In this document: positions 54,593 to 63,916 of the stretch, piece after piece
Position numbering within the stretch: position 1 is the first letter of the stretch
How the letters are laid out: every line of letters begins with the position of its first letter
Source of the DNA: Chitinophagales bacterium
Lineage (GTDB): Bacteria > Bacteroidota > Bacteroidia > Chitinophagales > Chitinophagaceae
DNA length: 64,000 nt
NCBI GenBank assembly: GCA_015655125.1
Contig: JAATFP010000102.1
Span: 33,453 to 97,452 of the forward strand
Direction: 5' to 3'
The notes under the pieces: generated by a model
What the model saw: the letters and a program-made list of their open reading frames with translations, nothing else
What the model was told of the DNA's origin: nothing
The model's database searches: none
Position numbers and translations under genes: made by a program

Positions 54593-55267
54593 CTATTTGA
54601 GATCTATAAAAAAGAGGTTAAACTTATCGTCCTCTTTGGATGTAGATCGTGTTAATGGTAGTTTACTATGATTTTTAATTTTATTTATAATTTGAACTTT
54701 CGCTATCATTTTGTTACTTCCTGTTAAATTATAGCCTAAGGCTCCCGTTATAATATCTGTTAGTTGCATTAACTCACTTTCATGGGACCTTATATTTTGA
54801 AGGGTTCTAACAGATAAATACTGATAATTTAAATACTCTTTGAGGCCTTGCACTTTTTGGGCGCTTCTGGTATCTTTTATATCGAGATAAATGTTGTAAT
54901 TTGACTCTGGTGAAATTTTCTTATTAAGCAACTGATAATACATTTTATAATAAAAATCATCATGACTCTGGTTAAAATTGTCGTGGTTGATTTTTGACTT
55001 ATCTATAACGATTGCTCTATATTGCAAATCAGTTGCGAAAAAATAATCTATCAATTCCGAATAAAGAGGATAACTAGATTTTGACAGTGCTGACCATTTT
55101 ACTTCTACTTTCAGCCTGTGTTTTATTTTTATATTCCTTATCGCTTCATGGTGCATTTTCACTTGATTATAGGGTGAACTTACATAACCAATCAACATGA
55201 ATTTTTGGCCATCGCTTTCCAAATGACAACTTTCGTCACAATAAAAATTAAAGGTTTTGTTTGCCAT
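54593..55267 (-). CDS. DUF3800 protein (RNase H-like fold)
   Basis: 224 residues. The family start is clear: FNFYCDESCHLESDGQ (D11, E12), followed by FMLIGYVSSPYNQ, YNIYLDIKDTRS and ESELMQLTDIITGALGYNL, the acid residues expected of an RNase H-like active site. DUF3800 genes are common in mobile and defence-rich loci, though no biochemical role is established here. First gene of a two-gene unit in the gap between nrdA and recQ. Confidence 0.85.
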   Translation of the reverse strand: MANKTFNFYCDESCHLESDGQKFMLIGYVSSPYNQVKMHHEAIRNIKIKHRLKVEVKWSALSKSSYPLYSELIDYFFATDLQYRAIVIDKSKINHDNFNQSHDDFYYKMYYQLLNKKISPESNYNIYLDIKDTRSAQKVQGLKEYLNYQYLSVRTLQNIRSHESELMQLTDIITGALGYNLTGSNKMIAKVQIINKIKNHSKLPLTRSTSKEDDKFNLFFIDLK

Positions 55268-55285
55268 TTTTACTTTTTTTAAAAT

Positions 55286-55349
55286 GAATACTTTCTCTTT
55301 AACAGCACGAAACCCCAGCTATGCCAGGGTTTCTTTTAGAAAAGTATTA
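55286..55349. terminator. Hairpin between nrdA and the DUF3800 cassette
   Basis: Two nested stems: an outer AATACTTTCT/AGAAAAGTATT and an inner GAAACCC (55309-55315)/GGGTTTC (55327-55333). It lies just after the nrdA stop and before the DUF3800 start. Likely ends nrdA transcription; neither side has a strong U-run on the minus strand. Confidence 0.5.
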
Positions 55350-55353
55350 TTAA

Positions 55354-57768
55354 CTAAGATCCGCAACTCACACAACCATCTTCCATCGTACAAGTTCCGC
55401 CATTCAACAATGACTCATCAATCGTTGTTTCAATGTTGATGCTATTGTCGGCATTCACATTTTCCAGCTGCTTGTTTTCTACCAATGGCTCTGCTGTTTT
55501 GCCTCCTTGTTTTTCAACGGTGAACTGAACCGCTTGTGCAGCAGCTTTGCTACGCAGGTAATACATGCCTGTTTTCAAACCCTTTCTCCAGCCGTAGAAA
55601 TGCATGGAAGTGAGCTTGCTGCTTGTTGGCGCATCTACAAACAAGTTGAGCGATTGCGATTGGCAGATATAGGCACCCCTGTCGGCAGCCATGTCGATGA
55701 TATTGCGTTGTTTGATTTCCCAGACTGTTTTGTAAATTTCTTTTACTTCGTCCGGTATGCCCACGATATTTTGAATAGAACCATTGTGGCTAATGATCTG
55801 TTGTTTCATGTCATCGTTCCACAAATTCAGTTCAACAAGATCTTTCAGTAAATGTTTATTCACTACCACAAATTCACCGCTCAATACACGACGAACGTAG
55901 ATGTTGGATGTATATGGCTCAAAACATTCGTTGTTGCCAAGGATCTGAGATGTAGATGCGGTAGGCATTGGCGCTACGAGCAATGAATTGCGAACGCCGT
56001 GTTTCAATACTTCTGCTTTCAATGTGTACCAATCCCAACGCAAGGTTGGCTCTACGTTCCACATATCAAACTGGAAGATTGCTTTTGAAACCGGTGAACC
56101 TGCATATGTTTCGTAAGGCCCGTCTACTTTTGCAAGATCTTTACTTGCTGTCATTGCCGCGAAGTAAATTGTTTCAAAAATTTCTTTGTTAAGTTGTTTT
56201 GCTTCATCACTTTCGAAAGGCAAACGCAGCAATATAAACACATCGGCCAACCCCTGAACGCCAAGGCCGATCGGACGATGACGAAGGTTGGATCTTTCTG
56301 CTTCTTCAACCGGGTAGTAATTGTTATCGATGATCTTATTGAGGTTGATGGCTGCCTGGTAAGTTACTTCGTATAATTTATCGTGATTGAATTCGCCGTT
56401 CAATACAAAGCGAGGCAATGCCAATGACGCAAGATTACACACCGCGATTTCATCAGGCGATGTATATTCCATGATCTCTGTGCAGAGGTTGGAACTTTTG
56501 ATCGTACCGAGGTTTTGCTGGTTGCTCTTGCTGTTTGCCGCATCCTTGTATAATAAATATGGAGTGCCGGTTTCGATCTGTGCATCTAAAATAGCAAACC
56601 AAAGATCCTGTGCTTTGATCGTTTTTCTCTGTCTTCCTTCTGCTTCGTATTTTTCGTATAATTTTTCAAATTCTTCGCCGTAGCAATCCTGCAATCCTGG
56701 TGCTTCGTTCGGGCAGAACAAGCTCCATTGGCCATCTGCTTCCACACGTTTCATGAAGAGATCGCAGATCCACAATGCATAAAACAAATCACGCGCGCGC
56801 ATTTCTTCTTTACCGTGATTTTTACGAAGATCCAGGAAATCAAAAACATCTGCGTGCCACGGTTCAAGATAGATTGCGAAAGCGCCTTTGCGTTTTCCGC
56901 CGCCCTGGTCTACGTAACGTGCAGTATCATTGAATACTTTCAACATCGGGATGATACCATTGCTGGTGCCGTTTGTGCCGCCGATGTAGCTGCCGGTTGC
57001 ACGGATGTTGTGGATCGCTAAACCAATACCACCGGCACTTTGAGAGATCTTGGCTGTTTGTTTCAATGTATCGTAAATGCCCTCGATGCTGTCATCTTTC
57101 ATGGTCAGCAAAAAGCATGAACTCATCTGTGGTTTTGGAGAACCGGCATTGAACAAAGTAGGGGTAGCATGTGTGAACCATCTTTCGCTCATCAGATGAT
57201 ACGTTTTGATAGCCGCTTCGATATCGGTTTTATGAATACCGATTGCAACGCGCATGTACATGTGCTGCGGACGTTCAACGATCTTGCCGTCTAGTTTTAA
57301 GAGGTAAGATTTTTCCAGTGTTTTAAACCCGAAGTAATCGAAACCGTAATCGCGATCGTAGATGATCGTTGAATCGAGCAATTCGGAATTTGTTGCGATG
57401 ATCTCTGCAACGTCATCGGCCAGCAACGGCAGGTGTTTGCCGGTTTTTGAATCCACGCACTCATACAATAATTTCATTGTCTGAGAAAAGCTCTTTGTAG
57501 TATTCTTGTGCAGGTTGCTCACAGCGATGCGACTCGCAAGCGACGCATAGTCGGGATGCTTTACCGTTAACGATGCGGCGGTTTCTGCGGCAAGGTTATC
57601 CAGTTCTGTGGTCGTTACACCATCATAGAGTCCTTCAATCACTTTTTTTGCAACGTCCACTGCGTTCACAAAACGCCTGTCGAGGCTGTAACAAAGTTTC
57701 TCTATGCGTGCAGTAATTTTGTCAAATTTTACGCTTTCTTTTTTTCCGTCTCTTTTAATTACCTGCAT
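55354..57768 (-). CDS. nrdA: Ribonucleotide reductase class I, alpha subunit
   Basis: 804 residues. Starts with an ATP cone ([17 protein letters not shown]), binds nucleotides and makes deoxyribonucleotides with NrdB. Active-site NLCTE carries the N-C-E residues in [12 protein letters not shown]. Other marks: [38 protein letters not shown], and the C-terminal redox Cys pair in CVSCGS. A long Ser/Asn-rich linker precedes the tail. On the same strand as nrdB, with 300 bases between. Confidence 0.97.
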   Translation of the reverse strand: MQVIKRDGKKESVKFDKITARIEKLCYSLDRRFVNAVDVAKKVIEGLYDGVTTTELDNLAAETAASLTVKHPDYASLASRIAVSNLHKNTTKSFSQTMKLLYECVDSKTGKHLPLLADDVAEIIATNSELLDSTIIYDRDYGFDYFGFKTLEKSYLLKLDGKIVERPQHMYMRVAIGIHKTDIEAAIKTYHLMSERWFTHATPTLFNAGSPKPQMSSCFLLTMKDDSIEGIYDTLKQTAKISQSAGGIGLAIHNIRATGSYIGGTNGTSNGIIPMLKVFNDTARYVDQGGGKRKGAFAIYLEPWHADVFDFLDLRKNHGKEEMRARDLFYALWICDLFMKRVEADGQWSLFCPNEAPGLQDCYGEEFEKLYEKYEAEGRQRKTIKAQDLWFAILDAQIETGTPYLLYKDAANSKSNQQNLGTIKSSNLCTEIMEYTSPDEIAVCNLASLALPRFVLNGEFNHDKLYEVTYQAAINLNKIIDNNYYPVEEAERSNLRHRPIGLGVQGLADVFILLRLPFESDEAKQLNKEIFETIYFAAMTASKDLAKVDGPYETYAGSPVSKAIFQFDMWNVEPTLRWDWYTLKAEVLKHGVRNSLLVAPMPTASTSQILGNNECFEPYTSNIYVRRVLSGEFVVVNKHLLKDLVELNLWNDDMKQQIISHNGSIQNIVGIPDEVKEIYKTVWEIKQRNIIDMAADRGAYICQSQSLNLFVDAPTSSKLTSMHFYGWRKGLKTGMYYLRSKAAAQAVQFTVEKQGGKTAEPLVENKQLENVNADNSINIETTIDESLLNGGTCTMEDGCVSCGS

Positions 57769-58069
57769 AAATTATATATTTTGATGTGTTAGTAGTCCTT
57801 TTGTAATTAATAGTGAATAATTAATAATTTTTTCAACTCAAAAATCTGTTCTGTTTTTATCGTTCTTTCCGGCCCTAAGGAATTATTCACTATTATTTCT
57901 TAAAGAGTCAACTTCCCTCATGAAGACTTTCCGTCCTTCTTCATGTTCGTGCTTTGGTTTATAAAAATTAGGTGGTGTTTGGCTTAGCAAATCTGCAATC
58001 CCGTCCGGTTTAAAGACTGGGAGGTGTTGCAACTTTGTGCGCCTTTGTGTCTTCGTGCCTTTGTGGTTC
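57769..58069. other. Gene-free nrdB-nrdA gap
   Basis: About 300 bases without a gene. It has an AT-rich TAATAGTGAATAATTAATAA run near 57806 and a repeat-like CTTTGTGTCTTCGTGCCTTTG near 58043. No NrdR box was recognised with confidence. Confidence 0.4.
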
Positions 58070-59044
58070 CTAAAAATCTTCGTCTACTGAAAATGCCTGT
58101 GCTTCTTTGTTTCCGCCGATAACGCCCGCTTTCTGATAATCTCCTACCCGTTTTTCAAAGAAGTTTGTTTTGCCTTCCAGCGAGATCATTTCCATGAAAT
58201 CGAATGGATTGGTGGAGTTGAACATTTTTGGATAGCCCAACTCTCCCAGCCATCTGTCGGCTACAAATTCTATGTATTGTTTCATGAGGTCGGCATTCAT
58301 CCCGATAAGCTTAACGGGTAATGCTTCGCTGATAAATTCTTTTTCAATTTCAACCGCATCCGCGATGATCTTATATACTTGCTCCTGCGATAATTTGTTG
58401 CTTAACATTCCATATAGCAGGCAGGCAAATTCACAATGCAGGCCTTCATCGCGACTAATGAGCTCATTGCTGAAAGTCAGTCCCGGCATGAGGCCGCGTT
58501 TTTTCAGCCAAAAGATCGAGCAGAAACTTCCGCTGAAGAAGATGCCTTCCACTGCGGCAAATGCTACGAGGCGTTCTGCAAAAGTTCCGCCTTCGATCCA
58601 GCGCAAGGCCCATTCTGCTTTTTTCTTTACCGCCGGAACTGTGTCGATGGCGTGGAACAAACGGTCTTTTTCTGCCGGATCCTTTATATAAGTGTCGATC
58701 AGTAATGCATAGGTTTCGCTGTGGATGTTTTCCATCATGATCTGGAAACCGTAAAAACAGCGGGCTTCCGGAAGCTGCACTTCGCTCATGAAATTAACCG
58801 CAAGGTTTTCATTTACGATGCCATCGCTTGCAGCGAAGAAGGCCAGGATATGGGAAATGAAATGACGCTCCCCGTCGTTCATAGCGTTCCAGTCTTTCAT
58901 GTCGCTGCTCAGATCGATCTCTTCAGCGGTCCAGAAACTGGCTTCGTGCTTTTTATATTGTTCCCAGATCTTCGGATAGTTGATAGGCAGGATAACAAAA
59001 CGATCCTTGTTTTCTTTTAATAAAAGTTCTTCTGTTTCCTGCAT
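58070..59044 (-). CDS. nrdB: Ribonucleotide reductase class I, beta subunit
   Basis: 324 residues, a ferritin-like diiron protein that supplies the radical. Iron-ligand helices visible: [30 protein letters not shown] (the Tyr radical is expected in this region), [15 protein letters not shown] and [19 protein letters not shown]. The C-terminal NEEF-like tail needed for NrdA docking is present ([12 protein letters not shown]). No gene of a Mn-type NrdI is near, so a Fe2 cofactor is likely. Confidence 0.96.
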   Translation of the reverse strand: MQETEELLLKENKDRFVILPINYPKIWEQYKKHEASFWTAEEIDLSSDMKDWNAMNDGERHFISHILAFFAASDGIVNENLAVNFMSEVQLPEARCFYGFQIMMENIHSETYALLIDTYIKDPAEKDRLFHAIDTVPAVKKKAEWALRWIEGGTFAERLVAFAAVEGIFFSGSFCSIFWLKKRGLMPGLTFSNELISRDEGLHCEFACLLYGMLSNKLSQEQVYKIIADAVEIEKEFISEALPVKLIGMNADLMKQYIEFVADRWLGELGYPKMFNSTNPFDFMEMISLEGKTNFFEKRVGDYQKAGVIGGNKEAQAFSVDEDF

Positions 59045-59437
59045 GACCTTATTGAATAAATATTATTAAACCGTTATGTTTTTTATTTCCGGCCCATGAA
59101 TAAATTCGTTTTGAATTGACGTTCAGGCCATTGGGTATTTTTACTTTTTAAACCCGCTTTTTTTCTCGTGTTTTACCGGTCAAAAACCCTCTATGCAATA
59201 ATACAAATGAAATAAAAAAAATATTTTAAAAGTTATTAAGAGGCTGTGCAGAAAAGCGGAAAAATGCGGCGGTTGTTGCATTTCAGCGCGTGGAAAAATT
59301 AAAAAATAAATGTTTAGGTTTTTCAATGTTAATGTTGTAAAAACACTATGTTTTGATGTGGCTATCATTCATAAAAACCGACAAAGCCCTTTACTGGCCT
59401 GACTTCCTACGTTGCCGGGGTTTAAAGTTTTGCCGGA
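59045..59437. other. Gene-free stretch before the tRNA region
   Basis: About 390 bases without a convincing gene, with poly-A tracts and AT-rich sequence near 59205-59330. It should hold the nrdB promoter, but no clean TAnnTTTG match was found. Confidence 0.4.
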
Positions 59438-59629
59438 TTAAATGTAAGGACCTGAATTGTACGCAACTAAAGTTTGGTAACAATGGAGGGCTGTTTTTGT
59501 AAGAAAAGCCTGTTTATAATATTGCGCTTGCGAAACCTCTAATTCTATATTCCTGTACCTTCCCTTGTTTTCATATTTGCACCGGCAAACACCCATATAC
59601 CAATTGTTTCCTTCTTGTGCAGGAAGCAC
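59438..59629 (-). pseudogene. Possible relic ORF
   Basis: A 63-codon frame from a GTG, and open a further ~10 codons upstream (VNGEVKLAQYQ...) with no in-frame start before a stop. It reads like a natural protein (EGNNWYMGVCRCKYENKGRY) rather than random sequence. Could be the C-terminal remnant of a lost gene. No homologue is recognised; low confidence. Confidence 0.3.
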
Positions 59630-59724
59630 CTGATACTGGGCAAGTTTAACCTCACCATTAACGGGTTTTTAAACCCTGAAATCCCGTAATCAGCAACGCT
59701 TTAGCGATCAGAAAAACATAAAAC

Positions 59725-59752
59725 GCCTAAAAAAGTCTTTGTTTTTTTAGGC
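59725..59752. terminator. Hairpin upstream of tRNA-Phe
   Basis: GCCTAAAAAA (59725-59734) pairs with TTTTTTAGGC (59743-59752). A/T-rich stem suits a transcription end between the nrdB side and the tRNA gene. Confidence 0.5.
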
Positions 59753-59771
59753 TGTTTGCTATTTTTTCCCT

Positions 59772-59779
59772 TATTTTTG
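59772..59779 (+). promoter_or_regulatory. -7-like element before tRNA-Phe
   Basis: TATTTTTG matches TAnnTTTG, 35 bases upstream of the tRNA. A TTTG at 59755-59758 is only 13 bases upstream of it, too close for a proper -33. Confidence 0.35.
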
Positions 59780-59814
59780 CAGCCCCTTCGGGGATTTCGC
59801 TGCAAAGCGAAGAT

Positions 59815-59887
59815 GGTGCGGTAGCTCAGTTGGTAGAGCAATGGACTGAAAATCCATGTGTCGCCGGTTCAATCCCGGCTCACACCA
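59815..59887 (+). tRNA. tRNA-Phe (GAA)
   Basis: Cloverleaf: D-stem GCTC/GAGC, anticodon stem ATGGA/TCCAT with loop CTGAAAA (anticodon GAA), T-stem GCCGG/CCGGC with loop TTCAATC. Acceptor stem GGTGCGG pairs with TCACACC; position 5-68 is a C-A mismatch, and 7-66 is G-T. CCA is not encoded (A then CAA). The mismatch is unusual. Confidence 0.95.
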
Positions 59888-59897
59888 CAAGACAGGT

Positions 59898-59934
59898 AAG
59901 GCTTTGAAGCAGATTTGCTCAAAGCCTTTTTTCT
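59898..59934 (+). terminator. Terminator of tRNA-Phe
   Basis: AAGGCTTTG pairs with CAAAGCCTT (59898-59906 and 59920-59928), with an inner AGCA/TGCT stem and one bulged A, followed by TTTTTC. Classical rho-independent form, 11 bases beyond the tRNA. Confidence 0.8.
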
Positions 59935-60127
59935 TTACTACAACAACCCTACAACAAAATTTCTAAATAAACATTTGGTACATAGATCGTATAAAAACAA
60001 TGTGAACTTTGATTTGTAGCTTTTCGGCCGAAACATTTGTAGAAAAAAAATTTTAAGAAACCAAATTAAATAAGATTTGTCCTGATTATATGGAACTTTA
60101 AAATTTTATATTACTAAATAGGTTTCT
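59935..60127. other. AT-rich gap downstream of tRNA-Phe
   Basis: About 190 bases without a gene, very AT-rich. This may be one boundary of the accessory region that begins after the tRNA; no repeat of the tRNA end was seen in the window. Confidence 0.4.
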
Positions 60128-60773
60128 CTAAATGAAATTTTCTGAAACTACGCCATTTTCAGTTGATTTCAAGTTATAGAGCGTACATGGAATTCCGTCA
60201 TTTTCTAATTTTCTTTTAAAGAATTTCGCTTGCACTGAATCGTGAGTAGCTAGAATGATCTGAAATCCATAGTCAGCGATATAATCTCTCAAAACATCAA
60301 ACACACTTGCAGCATGAACTAGATCATGATGTTGAGTAGGATCATCTAATAAAAGGGCTCGCCAAGGACTCCACTGATAAGTTTGTGCCATTGCCAAAAG
60401 CAGACTGAATTGAACATCTGTTATTTGGGCCTCACTTGCCACATGGGAGACTTGAACTTGGCTATTATGCAAGGGGACTTTTATTTCCGCGTAATTCTTT
60501 TTGTAATGTTGATAACTAGATATGCTTGTTTTAGCAAACCTTGGATCAACCGTCAGCCGATTTAATATTCGGCTTAAAGTCGGATTTATGGCTTCCAATC
60601 TAGTATTGATTGTGCGAATTTCTATTGCCAAATTTCTTGCAAAATTATTTATAATCTCGCTACTGCTTTGAGCCGCGATCAATTTATTTTGTGTTGCTGA
60701 GTTTTCATTTTGAAGTTTGAGAGTAAACTCTTCTTCTGAAAGTCCACTTGAAAGTTGTTTAATTGGAAAATCC
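60128..60773 (-). pseudogene. C-terminal fragment of an SMC/RecN-like ATPase
   Basis: About 215 codons are open, running from the stop at 60128 up to a TGA near 60774 at the IS junction; there is no start codon of the original gene. The conserved ABC-ATPase C-half is clear: signature-like ASEAQITDVQFSLLLAM, Walker B ALLLDDP with a following QHHD, and switch His in IILATHD. Walker A is absent, so the nucleotide-binding domain is half. It probably lost its N-terminal part with the left end of the neighbouring IS. Possible original role: DNA-binding ATPase of a defence or repair system. Confidence 0.7.
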
Positions 60774-60784
60774 GCTCAATGTGA

Positions 60785-60973
60785 CCACCTCTTTCAGGAC
60801 GAGTCAAAGACAAGAAAGCTCAGGATTACAAACACCAGATCAAGCAACTTGAGAAGGTCCTTGAGTATGCTAATCTCAAGATCCTTGGCTTGGAAACGAT
60901 GATCAAGGTGACAGAAGAAGACCTTCAAATCAAGATCAGAAAAAAGCTTGGTACCAAACGGTCAAAAAAATAA
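60785..60973 (+). pseudogene. IS3 OrfA, C-terminal part
   Basis: Open from the TGA at 60782-60784 to TAA at 60971. It encodes the coiled-coil end of OrfA (DYKHQIKQLEKVLEYANLK, then LETMIKVTEEDLQIKIRKK and GTKRSKK), but the N-terminal HTH is missing. The last codons lie on the seven-A run 60964-60970 that allows -1 frameshifting into OrfB. Confidence 0.75.
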
Positions 60974-61875
60974 AGCAAGCTTATCCCTCCATAAGCCTGG
61001 AGAAGCTTTGCGGACTGTTTGGTGTAACCCGGCAGGCTTATTACGAAGCATATAATTACGAAAAGAAAACCAGCATTGCGCACATGATCGTACTGCGATT
61101 GGTACAAGATTTAAGAGATGCTATGCCGATGCTAGGTACACGTAAAACCTTTTTTAAGATTGAACCGATGCTGAAAGATCACGGCATAAAAATGGGGCGC
61201 GATCAGCTTTTTGATTTACTGCGCTTCCATGGAATGCTTATCCGGCGCAGGAAACGCAGCATTGTTACAACAGATTCTTTCCATTGGTTAAAAAAATATC
61301 CGAACCTTGTTGAAGATGTATCAGTGTATGCATCGGAACAAGTATGGGTGTCTGATATAACTTATATCAAAACAATTGAAGGTTACAGCTATCTATCATT
61401 AATCACCGATGCTTACTCGCGGAAAATTGTCGGTCACTGTTTGTATCCAAGTCTGGGAAGCGCAGGATGTATTGAAGCATTGAATATGGCTTTGTCTAAT
61501 CGATTGTTTCTTGAAAGAACGTTGGTGCATCATTCTGATCGCGGAGTTCAGTACTGTTCAGGCAACTATGTAGACATACTTATGCAGAACAATGTGGCAA
61601 TCAGCATGACGCAAAATGGAAGCCCTTACGAAAATGCATTGGCAGAACGAATGAATGGAATTATTAAGTCGGAATTTATCCCAAGACGATGTTACCAGAA
61701 CCATAACGAAGCGAAAATAGCCATTGACAGGATTATAGGTATCTATAATCAGCAACGGCCACATAGCAGCTTAAACTATTTGACACCAGATGCTGCTTAT
61801 GAAAATACCGGTCAAATACAAAAGAGATGGAAGAATTACCCAAAGATTCCATCAAACAAAGCAATTGAAATGTAA
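60961..61875 (+). CDS. IS3 family transposase OrfB
   Basis: About 300 codons in the -1 frame relative to OrfA. It begins without its own start, reading KKIKQAYPSISLEKLCGLFG (an HTH-like segment) after the A-run; the first ATG is at 61084. The DDE integrase core shows QVWVSDITYIK (first Asp), HHSDRGVQYCS (second Asp) and NALAERMNGIIKSE (Glu). Intact catalytic triad, but the element lacks its left end. Recruits itself via frameshift as in IS3/IS150. Confidence 0.85.
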   Translation, partial: VKKIKQAYPSISLEKLCGLFGVTRQAYYEAYNYEKKTSIAHMIVLRLVQDLRDAMPMLGTRKTFFKIEPMLKDHGIKMGRDQLFDLLRFHGMLIRRRKRSIVTTDSFHWLKKYPNLVEDVSVYASEQVWVSDITYIKTIEGYSYLSLITDAYSRKIVGHCLYPSLGSAGCIEALNMALSNRLFLERTLVHHSDRGVQYCSGNYVDILMQNNVAISMTQNGSPYENALAERMNGIIKSEFIPRRCYQNHNEAKIAIDRIIGIYNQQRPHSSLNYLTPDAAYENTGQIQKRWKNYPKIPSNKAIEM

Positions 61876-61908
61876 ATTTGAGTGTAAAGTAAATACTAGG
61901 ATTATCTA

Positions 61909-62844
61909 TTAACCGTGTAAGGTTTTTTCAGGACGAGTCATACACTCATTTTCTACATCTTTTGTAAAATAAGAACTGGTCACTAGAATTCCATGCCGAA
62001 CTTTCTGCCGGTAGGCAACAGCAGAAAAGCAGCGAATAGTTTCAACACCTACTTTTGAATTGTAGCGTTTACATTCAACCAAAGCACGGAATGGTGTCCC
62101 ATCATCTAAAACCTTTTCCATACTCATATCGAATCCGCCATCCCGAGTTTGTTGAGTTAACAAGACCTTATATCGATGAAATCTGAATAATTCAGCTATT
62201 ACCTCTTCAAATTTTCGTGGAGAAATCGTTTTTAAGAGATCTTCATTTTGATAAAAATCATTAATAATCGCTTGAATATTATTGCTCCCAACCCTAACGA
62301 TCACGCCGCTATGCTCTTCTATTTTATCCTCAAACGCAACGTCGCTGTCGTCCGGTATTAAATAGCTCTGCATGTAACGTGAAAAAGGAAACGATTCACT
62401 TAGAATAGACGTATAAGGTTGTTGCAACAAATTCGTGATAGCCGACATCTTTTCAAGATGGTTCGACGCAAATAGACTGGCAGCAGAAATTGAGCCCAGA
62501 TGATTTTTTACGTCGACGAAATCCGTCACAAAACGAGGTTTAGCTGCGGTCTGAAGTTTTTCTAATATGTCGATAGGCTTCGAAAAATCTGTCAACGCTT
62601 TATACTGTGCGAACGGAACTGACATGCCAGGCACAGAACTCCTTAACCGGTTATTCCATTCCGTGAAATTATCAATAGATCTTAGTAATCCGTTTTTGAA
62701 TGGGGAGGCAGAGAGTTTGGCTAATGCGTCTTGAATTGCAAGATAATTTTTGCTGACGGAAAATTTTTCAATAACAGCATTTCTTACATTTAGTTGACGA
62801 AACTTTTCCTGGGTCTGCATCAATTTTGATAGTTGATCGTTCAT
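61909..62844 (-). CDS. Mrr-like restriction endonuclease, C-terminus cut by IS
   Basis: 311 codons. The C-terminal nuclease domain (about 200-300) has the PD-(D/E)xK pattern: D239 in GGFDMS and E257/K259 in LVECKRY, with ISPRKFEEVIAELF in front and HGILVTSSYFTKDVEN at the end. The N-terminal ~190 residues are helical and unrecognised. After VENE the sequence turns into the IS terminus (CMTRPEKTLHG), so the last part is missing. Mrr-type enzymes cut modified DNA; the truncation may kill it. Confidence 0.75.
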   Translation of the reverse strand: MNDQLSKLMQTQEKFRQLNVRNAVIEKFSVSKNYLAIQDALAKLSASPFKNGLLRSIDNFTEWNNRLRSSVPGMSVPFAQYKALTDFSKPIDILEKLQTAAKPRFVTDFVDVKNHLGSISAASLFASNHLEKMSAITNLLQQPYTSILSESFPFSRYMQSYLIPDDSDVAFEDKIEEHSGVIVRVGSNNIQAIINDFYQNEDLLKTISPRKFEEVIAELFRFHRYKVLLTQQTRDGGFDMSMEKVLDDGTPFRALVECKRYNSKVGVETIRCFSAVAYRQKVRHGILVTSSYFTKDVENECMTRPEKTLHG

Positions 62845-63280
62845 ATTTGATCCGTTTGATGCAAAATTAGTTATTCGCTTCGGAGATGTATTAAACAGTC
62901 TTTCAACAAAAATGCCTCATAACGAATTGGACGACTAGAGTTCATATATAGAAAATCTAACCCTTTTTAAATAAGTATCGAACAAGTGATGAAACTTACT
63001 TCTCTGGATTTTTCAACGCTGCTAGAATATGACGGGTTTTCTCAACATGAAATTCAACAGGTGAAGAACTCGAATTCAAATTAGAATCAATCTCAGATGT
63101 AAAAGTTTGCTTCTAAAAAATATCAATGAAAAAGAGCCGAAATAGTTTCGGCTCTTTCTAAAAATAATGATTCCGGTGTAAAATACTTTATATCAATCTA
63201 GCAATTAAAAATGTTCTAAGAAAATCTTAGGCTTTAACTCTAAATTTTAAAGACTGATAACATTGCATTAATTTATCCTA
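62845..63280. other. Gene-free stretch with a 12-bp hairpin
   Basis: About 435 bases without a gene. AAAGAGCCGAAA (63131-63142) pairs perfectly with TTTCGGCTCTTT (63146-63157) across TAG, a bidirectional terminator. It probably ends transcripts from the 63281 gene. Confidence 0.65.
63131..63157. terminator. Bidirectional 12-bp hairpin terminator
   Basis: Perfect stem with a three-base loop TAG, flanked by A-rich sequence on the left and TAAAAA on the right. Placed after the stop of the 63281 gene. Confidence 0.7.
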
Positions 63281-63559
63281 TTAATACGGATTTAAAGAAA
63301 TAGTAGAACACACATAGAATCCAAATACCGCTAATACTAAAATGATGATTTTTAATACCATATCACGTTTGCTTACATATAATCCAACAACGAGCGTTAT
63401 CAAAAAAAATACAGGCAGTATATAGCTGTAGTCTCCATACCTTACTAATAACTCGTGCCATTTAGGTTCTCCTGTCCTTAATGCGGACTTTAAAAAATAT
63501 AACCCGGAAATTATTGCAAGCTGCAAAACGCAAGTGGTGATTAAAACAAAATATCTCAT
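63281..63559 (-). CDS. Small three-TM membrane protein
   Basis: 92 residues with three hydrophobic segments: FVLITTCVLQLAIISGLYFL, YSYILPVFFLITLVVGLYV and LKIIILVLAVFGFYVCSTI. AT-rich. Follows the amidase-like fragment on the minus strand by 10 bases, so it may have been an immunity or helper protein to it. Function unknown. Confidence 0.5.
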   Translation of the reverse strand: MRYFVLITTCVLQLAIISGLYFLKSALRTGEPKWHELLVRYGDYSYILPVFFLITLVVGLYVSKRDMVLKIIILVLAVFGFYVCSTISLNPY

Positions 63560-63569
63560 TTAAAAACGT

Positions 63570-63913
63570 TTAATAGTTATTGAAAGCTCTAAAATTCCAA
63601 ACAAAAATTTTGATTTTGGGGGAATAATACAATCCAACTTCGACTTCATCGTGTGTAGTAATATTCCGATAGTTTCCATTATATCGCGAGTAATATCCAA
63701 CCTGTGGATCAGTTCCTATATAACTTGTGGAATATGGATTAGTGGATCGATCCCATAAACGCGTGGGCAATCCTCTAAAATTTCCTTGAACAATATGAAT
63801 AGCATTTTCTGTCACTTGACTAACGACCTGAACATGATGAGCATTTGATGCGCCTGGGTTATAGTGTAAAATCAAGTCTCCGGCAGCAACCTCGTTTCTA
63901 TCTGTAAATCCCA
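63570..63913 (-). pseudogene. C-terminal amidase/CHAP-like fragment
   Basis: Open for ~115 codons from the stop at 63570 up to a TAG near 63914-63916 at the IS junction. It reads LGFTDRNEVAAGDLILHYNP then ASNAHHVQVVSQVTENAIHI, which matches the second half of a CHAP/NlpC-type amidase: the strand GDLILH and the catalytic-type His in HHVQVV. The Cys-bearing N-terminal part is cut off. Could belong to a toxin or lysis enzyme, with the following membrane gene as a partner. Confidence 0.55.
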
Positions 63914-63916
63914 GCT

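Larger units (their letters stand above)
60785..61944 (+). mobile_element. IS3-family insertion sequence, left-truncated
   Basis: Contains the end of orfA and a full orfB joined by a -1 slippery A-run. The right terminus is placed near 61944, where the sequence ends ...GAGTCATACA; the start on the left cannot be fixed because orfA lacks its N-terminal helix-turn-helix. A 15-base direct copy, TTTCAGGACGAGTCA, occurs at 60792-60806 and 61926-61940. It separates an ATPase fragment and an Mrr-like gene. Confidence 0.75.
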
